This document shows positions 1 through 13,045 of a DNA stretch of 64,000 nucleotides, piece by piece (within the stretch, counting starts at the first letter, position 1; every line of letters starts with the position of its first letter). The translations under genes were made by a program, and so were the position numbers. The notes beneath the pieces are model-generated. The model saw only the letters and a list, made by a program, of their open reading frames with translations. It was not told where the DNA came from and ran no database searches. The DNA is from Paguma larvata (taxonomy: Eukaryota > Chordata > Mammalia > Carnivora > Viverridae), in contig CM057830.1 of the NCBI GenBank assembly GCA_030068075.1, forward strand, positions 21,236,247-21,300,246, in the 5' to 3' direction.

Positions 1-829
1 TTGATGTCATTTCAAGGATAAATGGTTGTCATCTAGGTAAATTCTTTTAAGTATTGTTTTTTAATAATGGTATCAAAGAATTTGAATATCTCAGCCTTGC
101 GGATTAGTAAGTATTAACAATTTCAAATGCAGTTGGAGGATTATTAAGCATTATTCATCACTTCAGAGACACCAAAGTCAGATAAAGCCTGTGGTCATTG
201 TCATTGCCTATGGTCAGGCCTTAAAAAAAACCACACGTAGGGTTTTAACCAGGGGTTGGACTCTTCCACCAGTTGCTAACTTACTATCTAAATTTAACAC
301 ATCTTATGAAGTTTGCCTATGGCTTACAAGACATTTGCTTACTTATTACTGATTCTTAACAAATCCTGTGAGCTTCACCTATACTTCATAAGCTACTTGC
401 CTAAATTACTCTTTATGCTTGATACTTTGTATGAGTTTCATTTATCCCATTTATTTTCTTGCCCTCTATAGCAGAATCAAATGTTTTCAAACAATACAGA
501 TAACTCATAATGCCAGTGTATTTATTTTCTGCATTTTTTCATGGGAAGATGTTCAAGGAAAAGAGGAAATATAGAAAAATAGGGAAAAGACTGATACGGT
601 AACTCAATAATGTCATACAGGTATCAGGTTTCTTTTATCTTCTTGTTCCACTATACTGATCACGTGAGTTTTGTCTTTCTCATTTCAAGATGGATTTCAT
701 ATTTCCAAACATTGCATACATTTTCCAGGCAGGAATATGAAGGAAGAGGAGAAACAAAGAAAAGGTTGCTATCCATATAAACAAAGAAAATATTTTCTAA
801 AACTTTTTCACCTTCTACTTCATTTGAGA
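1..829. other. Unassigned AT-rich sequence
   Basis: No gene, repeat family or RNA gene recognised. The short open frames near 660-860 overlap on both strands, have no homology I recognise and look like chance. Confidence 0.5.
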
Positions 830-1622
830 AGTTCATGCAGGCCACCTTTGGTAGAATGACTATTCAAGTCTTTGCCCATTTTCTAATCGGGTTGTTCATT
901 TTCTTTCTGTTGAGTTTAGAGAGTTCTTTATGTACTCTTTTTACTTTTTTTATTGAGATGGAGTTTTACATAAAACATTGTGTAAGTTTGCGGTATACGG
1001 CATGTTGGTTTGATACATTTAATATCAGATGAGTCCTTTGTCAGATATGTGATTTCCAAATATTCTTAGTCTGCGGCTTTTCTTTTAATCCTCTTAGCAG
1101 GGTTTTTTTTTCAAAGCAAAAAAAATTAATTTGGTGATGTCCAACTTATCCTTATTTTATTAACAGATTGTGCTCTCGGTATCATGTATAAGAACTCTTT
1201 GCTGAACTGTAGGTCATGAATATTTTTTCCTGTGTCCTCTTCCAAAAGTTTGATAGCTTCATATTTAAGCCTGTAATCTATTTTGAGTTAATTTTAGTAT
1301 AAGGTGTGAGGTTCGGGTTGAGGCATTTTGTTGTTGTTGTTGTTTGTTTATTTTGGCCTAGGGATGTCTAATTATTCATGCACTGCTGAAAAGAATATCT
1401 TTCTTCCATTGAATTGCTTTTACACTTTGGGGAAAAATCAGCTGGACATATTTGTGTGGATCTACTTTTGGTTCTCCCTTCTGTTCCATTGATCCATCTG
1501 TGTGTCTCTGTCAATATCACATTGTAGCTATATAGCAATTCTTAAGATCAAAGAGTGTGATTCTTCCAACTATAGTCTTCTTTTTTCAAAATTGTTTTAG
1601 CTATTATATAGTTCACTTTAGC
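830..1622 (-). mobile_element. Old LINE-1 fragment (ORF2 end/3' UTR), antisense
   Basis: Read on the minus strand this resembles the distal ORF2 and 3' part of an old mammalian L1. Landmarks on the plus strand are the stretch around 1030-1100 (gagtcctttgtcagatatgt) and the 'gttccattgatccatctgtg' block near 1482-1502. The stretch about 935-1022 looks like a second, shorter L1 3' end inserted in it. Frames are broken by many stops, so it is not coding. Confidence 0.75.
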
Positions 1623-2110
1623 TTATTTATTCAGCCCTAATAAATATGTGTTTGTGGTTATTTACACTACCATTATATAGCTTTTTATAGATGTATGAAC
1701 TATTCATTCATGGCTTTACCTAAAATAACACATTAAACATATTAAAAAACAGATGAAAGAGTATAAATTTATTTTCTTTAGAGTTTTATAATTTCAGAAA
1801 CTATTTATAAATTTCAGAATTTTCTGATGCAATTTTCTTACTCATTGTTATACATGAGGAAACAAAGACCCAGTGATTGTGCTTATGAACCTGAATTTTC
1901 TGGCTTTACCTTGTGAGCTGCAATAATTACTGTGCAATATCCATTACATTGTGGTCTGTGAAAATATTCTGTTTTGCAACATGGAAGCACATATAAATCA
2001 AATGCAAATAAACACAAAGTCATTTAAAAGGTTTATTATCCTAAAGTATTTGATTACCTTTTAGATCGATATGATCTGATCCTAATTCTAACATCTTATT
2101 GGCCCAAGAA
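1623..2110. other. Unassigned AT-rich sequence
   Basis: No recognisable gene. A short stretch near 1845-1885 (gaggaaacaaagacccag) is reminiscent of an antisense MIR, but it is too short to call. Confidence 0.4.
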
Positions 2111-2114
2111 TCTT

Positions 2115-2262
2115 AGTGGAAACGCACTTAAGTAGGAGTCAGAAGACCTATTGTTAAACCCAATATCAGCCATTTATGAGTTGTCTGATTTTAGGCATAT
2201 CTCTTAACACTTCTCAAATCCAGATTTCTCTTCTATACAAATGATATAATCACTAACTCAGA
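2115..2262 (+). repeat. MIR-like SINE relic
   Basis: Degenerate MIR core in sense orientation: the order 'aggagtcagaagacct', 'gagttgtctgattttaggca' and 'atctcttaacacttctca' matches the MIR body. It is old and non-functional. Confidence 0.5.
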
Positions 2263-2277
2263 AATAGTATGTTGGTT

Positions 2278-2322
2278 ATGTGTGTGTGTGTGTATGGGTA
2301 TGGGTGTGAGTGTGTGTGTGTT
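2278..2322 (+). repeat. Imperfect (TG)n microsatellite
   Basis: An interrupted TG/TGGGTA-rich tract, likely a decayed dinucleotide repeat. It also creates the meaningless HTHTH run of the minus-strand open frame here. Confidence 0.8.
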
Positions 2323-2984
2323 GTCCGTAAAAATGCCAAATAGTAGGACATGTGTGTTCATTGTTCTTTTGAAGAGTCTTATGTTCATGGGACAGTGAAT
2401 CCATGGAAAACCAAATGAAGGGCACCTATGAGGGGGAATTGTGTAGACATCATTCTCTGGCACTCTCTCATTGCACAGAATGTTTACAGCATTCCTTATG
2501 CCCTGCTGCTTATTAGTGAGAAAGCAGAGTGGATACAGGGAAGAATGAAGAATTGAACTGTCTGATGGAGGCAACCAATCTTCCATGGATTTCAATCTTT
2601 AGGTCACAAAACTGTCGCACATGTGAATATCAATGAAACTAGTCCCTGAGGTGGAAGGATATCTTTGTTAGGAATCTGCCAAATTTCATCATCCTATTTC
2701 TTTATACCTCAATGTACTGTCTGTTCCCCAACTTCGTTCCCTGTACTTTCTTTGAGCCACGCTTTTTTTTCTGTTTATGGGTAGAATTTTTCTCATGTTC
2801 AATGATTTTTTTTGTATCTTTGCTTGCCATACATGAAGCTTATATAGCTGTCCAGTGTTACTCCTGGCATCAATAATTATCTTCTCACTGATACTGAAAC
2901 ACTCCTTCTTCTAATTATAACTCTCTCTTTCGTTGAAGAGCCAATGATCATTCTAAAATAGTAAAACTCATAAAATAACAATGG
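2323..2984. other. Unassigned sequence
   Basis: The minus-strand 120-codon open frame (2233-2595) runs through the TG repeat and shows no domain I recognise. I see no splice-framed coding signal. Confidence 0.4.
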
Positions 2985-3182
2985 CTACCATTTATTCAGG
3001 TTAAGTACCTTATATGTAAGATCAGATTTAAATATCTCATAGCCAGGCTTTAGTACTAACTTTAGAGATGGCAAAGTAGAACTCAAATTTTTAAATAATT
3101 TGTCTAAAGTCACACAACTATTAAGTGGTGGACCCTACATTTGAACCCATGTGTTTATGACTTCAAAGCTTTTGCTCTCATC
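2985..3182 (-). repeat. MIR SINE, antisense
   Basis: 'caaagtcacacaac', 'ttaagtggtgg' and 'tttgaaccca' in order is the reverse complement of the MIR core. It is an ancient mammal-wide repeat. Confidence 0.7.
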
Positions 3183-3439
3183 CAGTACAGGATACGTAAA
3201 ACTGTTGGCTAAGTGTTTGGCATTGATATAAGAATTTGCCAAAATACTCCTTGGAATTCTCATTCATTCTTTTTTGCTTTTCCATTGAAATCCATGTAAC
3301 TTCTTAATTATTGATTGCAGTCTTTTTTATAAGATTATTATACCTACTTATTGATTTAGCTTATGAGAAGTTATTTATTATTAATTTATTATTGCAATAA
3401 ATAGATATATCATCAGTTAATGGTAGTAGCCATATTTAA

Positions 3440-4072
3440 CATTCGACCTCACAATAACATGGTACGCAGTTTCTAGTGTGGCTCTCAGTGATCCAATTCC
3501 CTGGTATTCATATTTTTGTGTAATCCCCTCCCCTTAAGTATAGGTTGAACCTAGAGACTTGCTTTTAATGAATATAATGGGGAATTATTAGAATATTTTA
3601 CTATATTGAATAGAATATGGCAAAAGTGATATGATTTGTATGATTAGCTTATGAAGGTGTATGCCTTCTACTGTGCTGTAGTTCTCTCTTGCTTGCTGCT
3701 ACTCTCTCTTGCTCTCTCACTAATAAAACAAACCACCATGTTGTGAGATGCTCTAAAGAGAGGCCCACATGGGAAGGAACCAAGGAAGGCCTCTAGTCAA
3801 CAGCTCATGAGGATCTAAGGAATCAATCCTGCAGCCTATAAGCAACCTAATCCTGCCAATACAACCTAAATAAAGGAGAAAGCAGATTCTTCCCAGCTGA
3901 GCCGATAGATGTAAGCGGTCTTGAGAAAAACCTAAAGCCAGAGGACCCAGTTAATTCAATTTTGGATTCCTGATTCATAGTGACTGTGACATAATAAGTT
4001 TTGTTGGTTTAAGCCATTAAGTTTTGGGATAATTTTTTACACAGTAATAAATAACTCATACAAATAAGATAT
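3440..4072 (+). mobile_element. MLT1-type MaLR solo LTR
   Basis: Sense-orientation MLT1-like LTR. It starts near 'tgtggctctca' (3476), carries the 'caccatgttgtgagatgctct' and 'ggcctctagtcaacagc' blocks about 3736-3808, and ends with 'ttaagccattaagttttggg' and 'ttacacagtaataaataact' (about 4010-4055). No internal gag/pol follows, so it is a solitary LTR. It is longer than most MLT1 LTRs, so the left edge may include unrelated sequence. Confidence 0.7.
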
Positions 4073-4544
4073 TCATTTTTAAACTACTGTATTCTGGTGG
4101 TTTGCTTTGACCATGACCCCACATCAAAGCAAAATGTGACGTTGAAGCAATTATGAAGTAATTGAGACTAAAGCCTCAAAAAAACTTTGCTAATTCAGAC
4201 GAAAATATAAGTTTGCTCAACCTTTCTTTGCTCTTAGTTTGTCAAGATTTAGCAAACAGAGCAGTGAGGGAAAACAATCGCATTTATCATTGAAGACAAA
4301 GAAAAACCATGTTATCACAGATTTATAAAACAGTGAAAAAGCTTTCATTCTCACTTCAAATCTTTGTTGAGAATGAGAACATACCCATGTTAAGATATTT
4401 ACAGAGTGAAAATGGAGAATTTCACACAACTCTCCGCTCTGAAACAACGTTGTATACTCCATGGTCTATGAAATGGGAAGTGTGGAGAATTTTGTTTTGT
4501 TTGTTTTTAGAGTTTTTTTTCCAATGAAATATCAAAAATAGTGT

Positions 4545-5012
4545 ATTAGTTTTCTGGAACTGCTGTAAGGAGGTACCATAATCTTAGTGGCTTCAAACAA
4601 TAGAAATTTATTCTTAAGTTCTAGAGAATAGAAGTTTGAAATCAAGATCTTGACAGGGCCTTACTCCCTGTGAAGTCTCCCTATGAGATCCTTCCTTTCC
4701 TCTTCTAGGTTTTGGTAGCCTTAGGTGTTCTTGGCTAATGGCAATATAACTCCAGTCTCTGCCTCTGTCTTCACATAGGTATCTTCTCTTAATGTGTCTG
4801 AATTTTCAGATGGCATTCTGCTGTGTGTGCCTGAAATTTCCCTCTTCTTATAAATATACTAGTCATATTGGGTTAAGACTTACCCTAAAGTCTTAACTTG
4901 ATTACATCTGCAAAGACCCAATTTCCAAATAATGTCACGTTCAAAGGTCCTGGGGTTCAGCCTTCACCATAGTTTTTCGTGAGGGGACACACTTCAACCC
5001 ATAATAAATACT
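4545..5012 (-). mobile_element. MLT1A-like MaLR solo LTR, antisense
   Basis: The plus strand reads as the reverse complement of an MLT1A-type LTR: 'gtgtattagttttctggaac', 'cttcaaacaatagaaattta', 'ataaatatactagtcatatt', 'acccaatttccaaataatgt' and a terminal 'acttcaacccataataa'. No internal sequence is adjacent. Confidence 0.8.
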
Positions 5013-5279
5013 ATGTCTTTCCTTTCTCTTATAAAGTCTTTTTTAAAAATATATCCTTGGTTTTGTTACATTAGTCAACTTTTTATATGCCAAACAATTT
5101 ATGCTTTCTATCATCCCACACCTTTCTTTCTACTATCCTGTTTTCTCTACAATATTTGAATTGTTGTACTTTTCAAGAGATTATGGGCAATACTGTAGCA
5201 GAGTTTTCCTTATATATAATTCCATAAAATAACAGCTCTATCTCTATACAAAAGAAGCATTTAACAAATTTTATCTTTT

Positions 5280-5506
5280 GGGGGTGCCTGGTTGGCTCAT
5301 TCGGTAAGCATCCGATTCTTGGTTTCTGGTCAGGTCATGATCTCTCAGTTTGTGGGATGAAGCCCCGCATCAGTCTCCACAGACAGTATGGAGCCTGCTT
5401 GGGATTCTCCCTCACCTCTCTCTCTGCCCCTCCCCCAACTCTCACATGCACAAGTGCACACACTCTCTCTCTCTCTCAAAATAAATATTTAAAAAGTTTT
5501 TTAACT
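5280..5506 (+). mobile_element. CAN-SINE (felid SINEC_Fc type)
   Basis: A tRNA-derived carnivore SINE. The head 'ggggtgcctggttggctca' is followed by a diverged B box, a CT-rich block (5408-5484) and an 'aaataaatatttaaaa' tail. A weak target duplication (atcttttg / atctttta) may flank it. It is more diverged than the 17.9-kb and 61.9-kb copies, so it is probably older. Confidence 0.92.
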
Positions 5507-5838
5507 CTATCTTTTAAATAAGAATATTTTTTTCCTTTATTACACATTCTTCTAACATTCTGAAATTTATTCTAATTTTAGGGGTTCCAGATGTTATGAA
5601 ATTCTCTATCATAGGTTATGTTAATATATATTGTTGCAATATCAGCCACATATTTCCTATCATCCACAAATTGATTGATACTGCACCCCCTTTATAATGT
5701 GAGAGAATAAAATGATATTACCTCAAAGGAACAAAGAACAAAAGTAATTTGTATGCATTTGTCAAATATATATTACTCACATATTTTATTCTAGTCACTG
5801 AATTACTTAGAGATAGCATCATTAATTGAAACATTATA
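5507..5838. other. Unassigned AT-rich sequence
   Basis: No gene or repeat family recognised. Confidence 0.4.
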
Positions 5839-6012
5839 GATTTTAGAGTCAAGCAAGCTTGAATTTCAACACTTGCTTCACCACATGCTAATAATTCTTC
5901 TAACTATCCATTTCTTTCATCTATGAAATGGGTTAATAGTACTTATGGACTTGTTTTAAAGATTAAATATATGCTATTAGCATAATGCTCTTGATGAAAT
6001 TAATAAAATGTC
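5839..6012 (+). repeat. MIR-like SINE relic
   Basis: 'tagagtcaagcaagcttgaa', 'ttctttcatctatgaaatgg' and 'taaagattaaatatatg' in order follow the MIR sense consensus. Confidence 0.6.
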
Positions 6013-9000
6013 CTTGTTTCCTAGCAATTATATTTAGTAAAGTTCAAATTACAAAAAAAAATACACCTCAGAATTTCTGGTATTACATAAAATGAATATA
6101 GTGCTTACACTGATGGTTTGGGTAATAAAATCTATGTAAATATATGGTACGGTACATTCCATTAATACATATTTGCGTCCCCCACCACAAGTATTGTAAG
6201 ATACTGAGATTGATGACAGTTATTCTTAATTTTTGCAACATAGAAGTTCATGTAAGTATATTTATTAGATTTGTTCTCATTCATCCATCCACTTACACAT
6301 TTGAAATAACTTTATATGTGTTATAAATAACATTATGAGATAAAGAACACCTAGAATACCAATAAGAAATTGATGCTCCAAGAAATCGACTAATTTTCTC
6401 AGGATAAAATAGCCCTTGAGTTTCAGAGCTAGGATGCAAATCCAGATGTGTATAAGTGTAAAAATTTTGATCCATCCACCTCAGTGGCAAATTGATACAC
6501 TTAGGAGATGGAAGAAAGGGCAAAGGCTTTTGAAGTGAAACCACAAGTACAGTAAGAGAAGCAGAATAAAAGCTAGAATCATACTCTATCAGGAAAGCCA
6601 AAGGTACACTTTGAACATGAAATGGAAGCTCAATGAAATAGATGTGTACAGGGTACACTCGGATCAACCAGAGAAAGTAATGTAAGTTTGGACTGACAGT
6701 CAAGCTTATGAGACATAGTGCACTTTCCCCAATATCAAGTTCACTTCGTTGTAAGAGGGAATACTGAACAGGCAACAAAACAGCATGCACAGCAGCACTG
6801 CAGTGATCTTATGATTCATAAACACAACTTCTAGTGCCCCAGTCACTCCATCCTTAGAACATGTGTGATCACGCTATCTGAGGTTGGATTGGCACAAACT
6901 GTTTCAGCTCAAGAAATTCAGTGGCTCTGAGTGCTCTTCAACTTTTGTACCTTGCAAGCCATGTCACTCCTTCAAGATAAAAAAGTAGCTCCTATTTTCT
7001 GATGCAACTGGGTCTCATAAATACTAGTTACACATCACTTGATAAATCCCCTTGGCGATGAAGTGTAGGTGCTTGTTCTGATTCATAGTGCTCAGGACGT
7101 TCTTGGATCTAATGTGTGCCCATAAATTCCTTGAGTTAGTGTTGCAAAGAAGATTGGACTACGTTCAAATCCTCAGACATCTTTGAAGATAGAGGATCAC
7201 CACAAAACCACGTAGTTTTAGACATAGCTATTCTCACAGAACAATTGTTTATAAGTTTTTATTTTCCTATCTAGTATCAGATGGTAGATACAACATTCTG
7301 CCATTAGCTACAGTGGCTTTTCACTGCCCTGTCTCTTGGGCAGAGACATAGAGCATTAAGAAGCTCAGGAACTCTAAGATTTAAAACATATCCCCTGAAA
7401 TGTTGACACCATGTCATGCTCCTCCATGTCTCCCATGATAATCACTCCACTTTCTTTAGTTAATATTACTGAATTGACATTCAGCCCTTGACTTGGTATC
7501 TGTGAATAATTTGTAAGGATTTGTATAAAATCGCTGCCTGTTTAAAAACTTCTTTGTGAGCAAAGATTTTGCCGTAAATCTAGGATATAAGTACATTTGT
7601 CAGACAATTTGACATTTCCTGACTTTTTAACAGAGACTGTAATTCTACACAAAATATTCTTATAAATGAAAATGTAAAAAAGAAAAGCAATTGCAGGCTG
7701 TCTAATGATTATTGTATTTTAGCAAATTCAAGTTAGCTTTTATGTCGGTTCTGTGAACGTTCACTGATTTCTCTCCATTCTGTGTGAGGGCGGATGTAAA
7801 TTTATCACTGAAATGAAAATCATATAAATGATAAGCTCAACTCTAGTTCTTTCCCTTGCAACAGAAGGTAAGTGTTAGTAACAGGACACATTAAGACTTG
7901 GCTTTAATTATAGTTTTTAACATCAACAAGGAGAATTTGTACAACATAAGAGGGCACACAGAAAGTGAATATGTGCACAATGTATGTATTGACTATTTAT
8001 AGAAGTCATAATAATAATCTCTAAATAAAAGATCCTTCCACTTAACATAGAAAGAGGAAGCAATGGCTCAAAAAATAAATAATGAGGCACTTTTTTCTTT
8101 CCTTTAACCCCCCAGGAAAAGTCTGCTTAAAGATATTACAATTTGATCAAAAAATCCAAATTCTATGTGTCCTACATCTAGCTACTAGAATATTCTCTGT
8201 CATAGGCCTCGTGGGTCTGAAGACTTTGACTTGTTAATGAAGTCATCAAAGGAATAGGCTAACTAAGTCTTTAGTTAAAACTGTTTGTTCCAAGATGCTC
8301 TGCAAAATATGCTGCAGGCTTTTCCAAGACGACTCTTTCATTTTCTTCCTCTTAACTTAAAACTAAAGCCTCCCTGTCATGCTTAATTAAACATCTGAAT
8401 CAAATTAATTATTTTGTAACCAGACTAGTGTGTAGGATGTAAATTTCAAATTGAGCATTGGCCATTAATTGAAGAGACAGATTGTTCTTTATAAAATGTG
8501 ATTATCTTTTCTATGCTTTCAAGAATACAATATATAGAAAATTGTCCAAACTTATACGCAGGATAAAAATAAGATATGCTAACATACTTAGCAAGGAGGA
8601 ATATATTATATTCTTCAACTTCGAGCAACTGATAATATGTATGTGTGCGTGTGCATGTCTATACTTGAACTCCTCTCATGAAATTAGGAGGGAATTTCCT
8701 CCTTTCTGTGAGTCATCCTTCTGCCTCTATGTAAACTGTAAACATACTTATGTAAGAAAATGCCTGATGAATTCTTCCTACTGATTCTTATTATCTTAGA
8801 ACATCAAGAATGATTTTTGTCAAAGAAAGCCTAATTTTGAAAAATGACATCCATCTGCTCGATATTTTATTGGCCTGCTGACAATTCACTTTGAGATCAT
8901 CTGGGTCAGGGCCTGCTACTCTGCACTGAAAAGCAAATTATGCAAATAGGGTAACTGATTCATATAATGTTTTACTTTGGGAATTCTAACTCTCTCAGTC

Positions 9001-9690
9001 TTAAAGGAGGGCCAGAAGTCAAAAGTAATATGTACTCTGTGCCCATAATTTGATTTTCCATAGTATCATCTCAGGTAACGTTTTGCGTTCTCATAGATAA
9101 TATTTAGAAGATTTAACTCCTAAAAACACTCTAGATCCTGTAATAGACAAATGAAGCAAATATGTGCCAGAGCTAGGCTCCAAAACTTGTACAAGTTTCT
9201 GCCTGTGTCATGTAGAGTATTGTAGCATACAGTTTTTAAATGTCAATTACTGTCATTTTACGTTAAAGATAAAGCTTGCAAATGAAGTCTTAATCTCTTT
9301 ATTGTCGACAGCTTGTGGGGGGAAAGCTATGTAATTTAACCACCTTAAATAATTCCCAGAGCAGTTTCCCTTTGCAAAGGTAAATTGACTTAATTCTCTT
9401 ATCCTTAGAATCACCAGAATTCTCCCTTACACACAAATTGAAAGTTTTCACATGTGCATTCAAACAGCTGTTCATATTTCCAAGCATAAGTGGAATAGAA
9501 CAGTTTGACTCCATATAAAATCTTAGTTATCACTTATGAAATATTTTCTGTAAAAGGAATAAAATAGAAGAATTGCATGCTCTAATATGTTAGGGGAAAG
9601 ATGAATAGTCAATTCTTTAAAGAAGATAACGTGTTATGATAATAAAACATTTCTAAATATAAAATCTGCTCTAGGCCCCTCTATACAAGA
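6013..9690. other. Long stretch without recognised gene or repeat
   Basis: About 3.7 kb with no repeat I can name firmly. It contains a 165-codon minus-strand open frame (6293-6790) that is rich in Leu, Ser and Tyr, has no recognised domain, and lies in AT-rich sequence without a visible promoter or splice context. The block 6350-7450 has a texture reminiscent of old ERV-L-like internal sequence on the minus strand, but I cannot confirm that. The 100-codon plus frame at 8482-8784 shows nothing recognisable. Confidence 0.35.
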
Positions 9691-9691
9691 T

Positions 9692-9890
9692 CTGAATTGG
9701 AGAATAAGTTCTGGTTCTGCCACTGGATTGTTCAGTGACCTTGGGGTAAGTCATGTACAAATTTTGGGCCTGAGCTTATTTATCTAAAATGTAAGGCTGG
9801 TGATAATTTCATCTTTCCAAACTGCCTAATAGGCAGCTTGTGGGGATGAAAATTAAAGAGACATTGAATGTGAAAGCAATTTGCCAACTG
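9692..9890 (+). repeat. MIR SINE relic
   Basis: 'ttctggttctgccactgg', 'tgaccttggggtaagtca' and 'gcctgagcttatttatctaa' match the MIR core in sense. Confidence 0.7.
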
Positions 9891-10069
9891 AGAGGTGAGC
9901 ACAAGAATAAGGTTAAAAAAGAAAAAGTTTTGTAAGTTTATTTTCTGTGATGTTTAATCAGATACTTTTATTGGAACATTAAAGTTTTAAAAATCAAATT
10001 GTTAACTGTACAGTATATTAAAATATTGGTAAATTAGATGAAATATAAAGTTCATGTATTTCTATAAAA

Positions 10070-10285
10070 GTTTTTTTATGTTTATTTTTGAGAGAGAGTG
10101 AGAGCACATGTGCAAGTGCACATGAGCTTGGGAGGGGCAGAGAGACAGGGAGAGAGAATCCCAAGCAGGCTCCATGCTATCAGTGCAGAGCCTGATGCGG
10201 AGCTTGAACCCATGAACAGTGAGATCATGACCTGGGCCAAAAGCAAGAGTCAGATGCTTAACTAAGCGATCTACCCAGGTGCCCC
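10070..10285 (-). mobile_element. CAN-SINE, antisense
   Basis: The plus strand begins with the tail complement (tttttttatgtttatttttg), passes a GA-rich block and ends at the head complement 'acccaggtgcccc'. An imperfect target-site duplication flanks it: 'atttctataaaag' on the left and 'atttatataaatg' on the right. Confidence 0.93.
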
Positions 10286-10379
10286 ATTTATATAAATGTC
10301 ACTTAAATAAAATATTCTTTCTTTTTAGATAATGTTTCTTTCTTTCATGTGCCTTGTTAAATTTACTAGAAAATTCTAT

Positions 10380-10724
10380 CATTATAGGATAATAGCACAA
10401 CTGTTTCACTAAGCAAAATAAGACAGAAAGAAATACCATATGATTTCACTCATATGTGGAATTTACAAAACGAAACGAACAAAGACAAAAAGAGTCAAAC
10501 CAAAAAGGAGACTCATACCTATACAGAACAAACTGATAGTTACCAGAGGGGAAGTGGGTTGGGGGATGGGTGAAATAGGGGAAGGGGATTAAGAGTATAC
10601 TTATCATGATGAGCACTGAGTAATATCTAGAATTGTTGAATCACTATATTGTACGCCTGAAACTAATATATAGGTGTGTGTTTACAACACTAGAACTAAA
10701 ATAAAAACTTAATAAAAAAAAGAA
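10380..10724 (+). mobile_element. Carnivore L1 3' end, 5'-truncated
   Basis: Ends of ORF2 and the 3' UTR in sense. 'atatgatttcactcatatgt' (10438-10457) is the usual ORF2-terminal L1 block. It is followed by 'tagttaccagaggggaagtg', 'tgtacgcctgaaactaatat' and an A-rich tail with AATAAA (10695-10724). It is severely 5' truncated and non-coding. Confidence 0.85.
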
Positions 10725-10909
10725 ATACCTCTTGTCTTGATAAAGCCAAGTGGTTAGAAATTGTGTCAGTAACTGAATATATCTTTATCTCTGTCTCAAC
10801 TTACAGCCAGAGATGACAAGATTTACAAGCCACCCTCTTCCTAAGAATTTAACCCAATTAGATTTTACTCTCAAAGTATGAATACTTTCTGACTAATATG
10901 TGTGTTTTA

Positions 10910-11140
10910 TTTCATTTTATTTTTTTAATTTTTTTAATGTTTATTTATTTTGGGGAGAGAAAGAGACAGAACATGAGTAGGGGAGACAGAGCATGAGAAA
11001 GAGCAGCAGAGAATCTGAAGCAGGCTCCAGGCTCCAAGCTGTCAGCACAGAGCCCGACGTGGGGCTTGAACTTACAAATTGCGAGATCATGACCTGAGCC
11101 AAAGTCAGACGCTCAACCAACTGAGCCACCCAGGGGCCCC
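10910..11140 (-). mobile_element. CAN-SINE with exact 17-bp target duplication
   Basis: Antisense copy whose head complement 'cacccaggggcccc' ends at 11140. The flanks are exact repeats, 'ctaatatgtgtgtttta' at 10893-10909 and 11140-11156 (one base is shared with the SINE end), which is the signature of L1-machinery insertion. A 62-codon open frame here is only SINE sequence. Confidence 0.96.
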
Positions 11141-11156
11141 TAATATGTGTGTTTTA

Positions 11157-12290
11157 AAGAATATCTAGAGTTTCTCTGGAAAAATATAAAGTCATCTTCT
11201 GGGGGGAAGCAAACAAGAATTTATTTTTGTATGAATATTTCTATAATATATCTTAATGATCGTCAGTATAAGTATAAATTTCCAAGTAAATTCAAATCTT
11301 TCATGAAAATATTAAAATAATAATTGTAAACCTAATTTTATTAAACACATTTCTTCACATATATACACATAAGTTTACTTTTTAATAGATTAAAACTGAA
11401 CTAAGCACATTCCCTTAAGGAATCCTCACATGGCCTTCGCCACCGTGTGACATTGAACAGACGTGCTATCTAGATTTTTGCCTCATTTCCAAGTTTCAAA
11501 TAATTTCTTTGACACTAGAATTCTTTCAAAAAACATTTTCTAAAAAAGATTTGGATGTATAAAGCAAAACTCCACTGTGTTGGTTAAGAAGCCACATTCA
11601 ACTTCAATTTTCAATCCCACTGCTTTGCCATACTCCTGTAGGAATGGCTTATGTTTTTGCACGTCTCTATCTCTTCCAGGCTATTTCATTCTCTGTTGCT
11701 TAACCTGAAGTCCTGAAGTTAAGCTTTAATCCCCATAAAACACTTCAACAGAAGATAAAAGAAGGAACACTTCTACAGTAGTACAGAAAACTGAGGAGAA
11801 CACAGTGAAATGCAGGAATGCAGGATTTCACTGCTGAGTTAAAGATTGTTTTTTGGCGAAGTTTTATAAATACATCCACAGGGTAAACTATGAAGTTATG
11901 TATAAATCTACAACTGTTTTCATCTCACAATTATTGGAAATGAAAAACTAATATCTGCTTTTTGACATAGAGCTAGACATACATTTCCTACTTTTGGAAA
12001 TACTTGTCATGGGAAAATCTGTCGTAAGAGTAAAATTTTAGAATTGGGAAATACATCTATGCTTATTGGAATGAAAAAAGTCAAGATAAATTAAACACAT
12101 TTGCCTTTTTTCTAAATGGAATTATATTGCTACTGATATATGCAGGATAACAGATTTCAGGACATCTCTTTGGAAACTCTTGTTTTGCTGAAAGGATGCC
12201 ATTTCTTTGGGAAAATTTTATGCAAATTTGCAAAATAACACTTCTCCTTCCTGAGTAAATATTTCAGAAGCATTGCTATTTTGAATCAAG
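11157..12290. other. Unassigned AT-rich sequence
   Basis: No gene, RNA or repeat family recognised. Confidence 0.4.
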
Positions 12291-12296
12291 TATGTA

Positions 12297-12298
<2 letters not shown>

Positions 12299-12342
<44 letters not shown>
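12299..12342 (+). repeat. (TG)22 microsatellite
   Basis: An uninterrupted TG dinucleotide tract of about 44 bases. It is likely length-variable and a usable marker. Confidence 0.97.
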
Positions 12343-12343
<1 letters not shown>

Positions 12344-13045
12344 TTTGTTTCTGTTCTTTTTTAGTTTTGTAATATTTCATTGCTCTTTCAGTGACTGTTA
12401 CCCTTTTTTGTGGAAAAAAAACATATAACATGATATGTACCTTCTTAACCAATTTTTAAGGGTACAGTACAGTAGTAACTACACGCACAATGGCATACAG
12501 CATATGTCTAGAAATTTTTCATCTTACAAACTTTATGCCCATTGAATAGCAACTCCCCATTTGCCCTGCACCTCCCGGCCCCTGGCAGCCACTTTTCTAT
12601 CCGCTGCTTGTATGGGTTTGACTATTTTAGATTCCTCATATAAGTGGAATCATGCAGTATTTGTCCTTTTGTGACTGGCTTATTTCACTTAGTATAATGT
12701 CCTCCAAGTTCATTCAAGTAGTAGCATATAACAGGATCGCCTACTTGGTGAATCCTGTTCTATGGCTGAATAATGTTCCATTGTAAATGTCTGCCATATT
12801 TTCTCATCTTTTCATCTGTTTATGGACATTGTGGGCATTATATCTCTTTGAGAGTTTTATTTCAGTTATTTTGGATAAATATCCAGAGTTGCAACTGCTT
12901 GGGTCATATGGCAGTTTTATTTCTAATTATTTAGGAACTTCCATAGTGTTTTTGCACTGTGGTTGCAACACTTCACATTCCCAACAACAATGTGCAAGGG
13001 TTCCAATTTTTCTACATCCTTAACAACTCTTGTTATTTTCTGTTT

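Noticed and set aside
10941..11129. Minus-strand frame starting MAQLVERLTLAQ
   Set aside because: This is the translated head of a CAN-SINE. The same pattern recurs in other SINE copies (50634-50885, 13103-13285).
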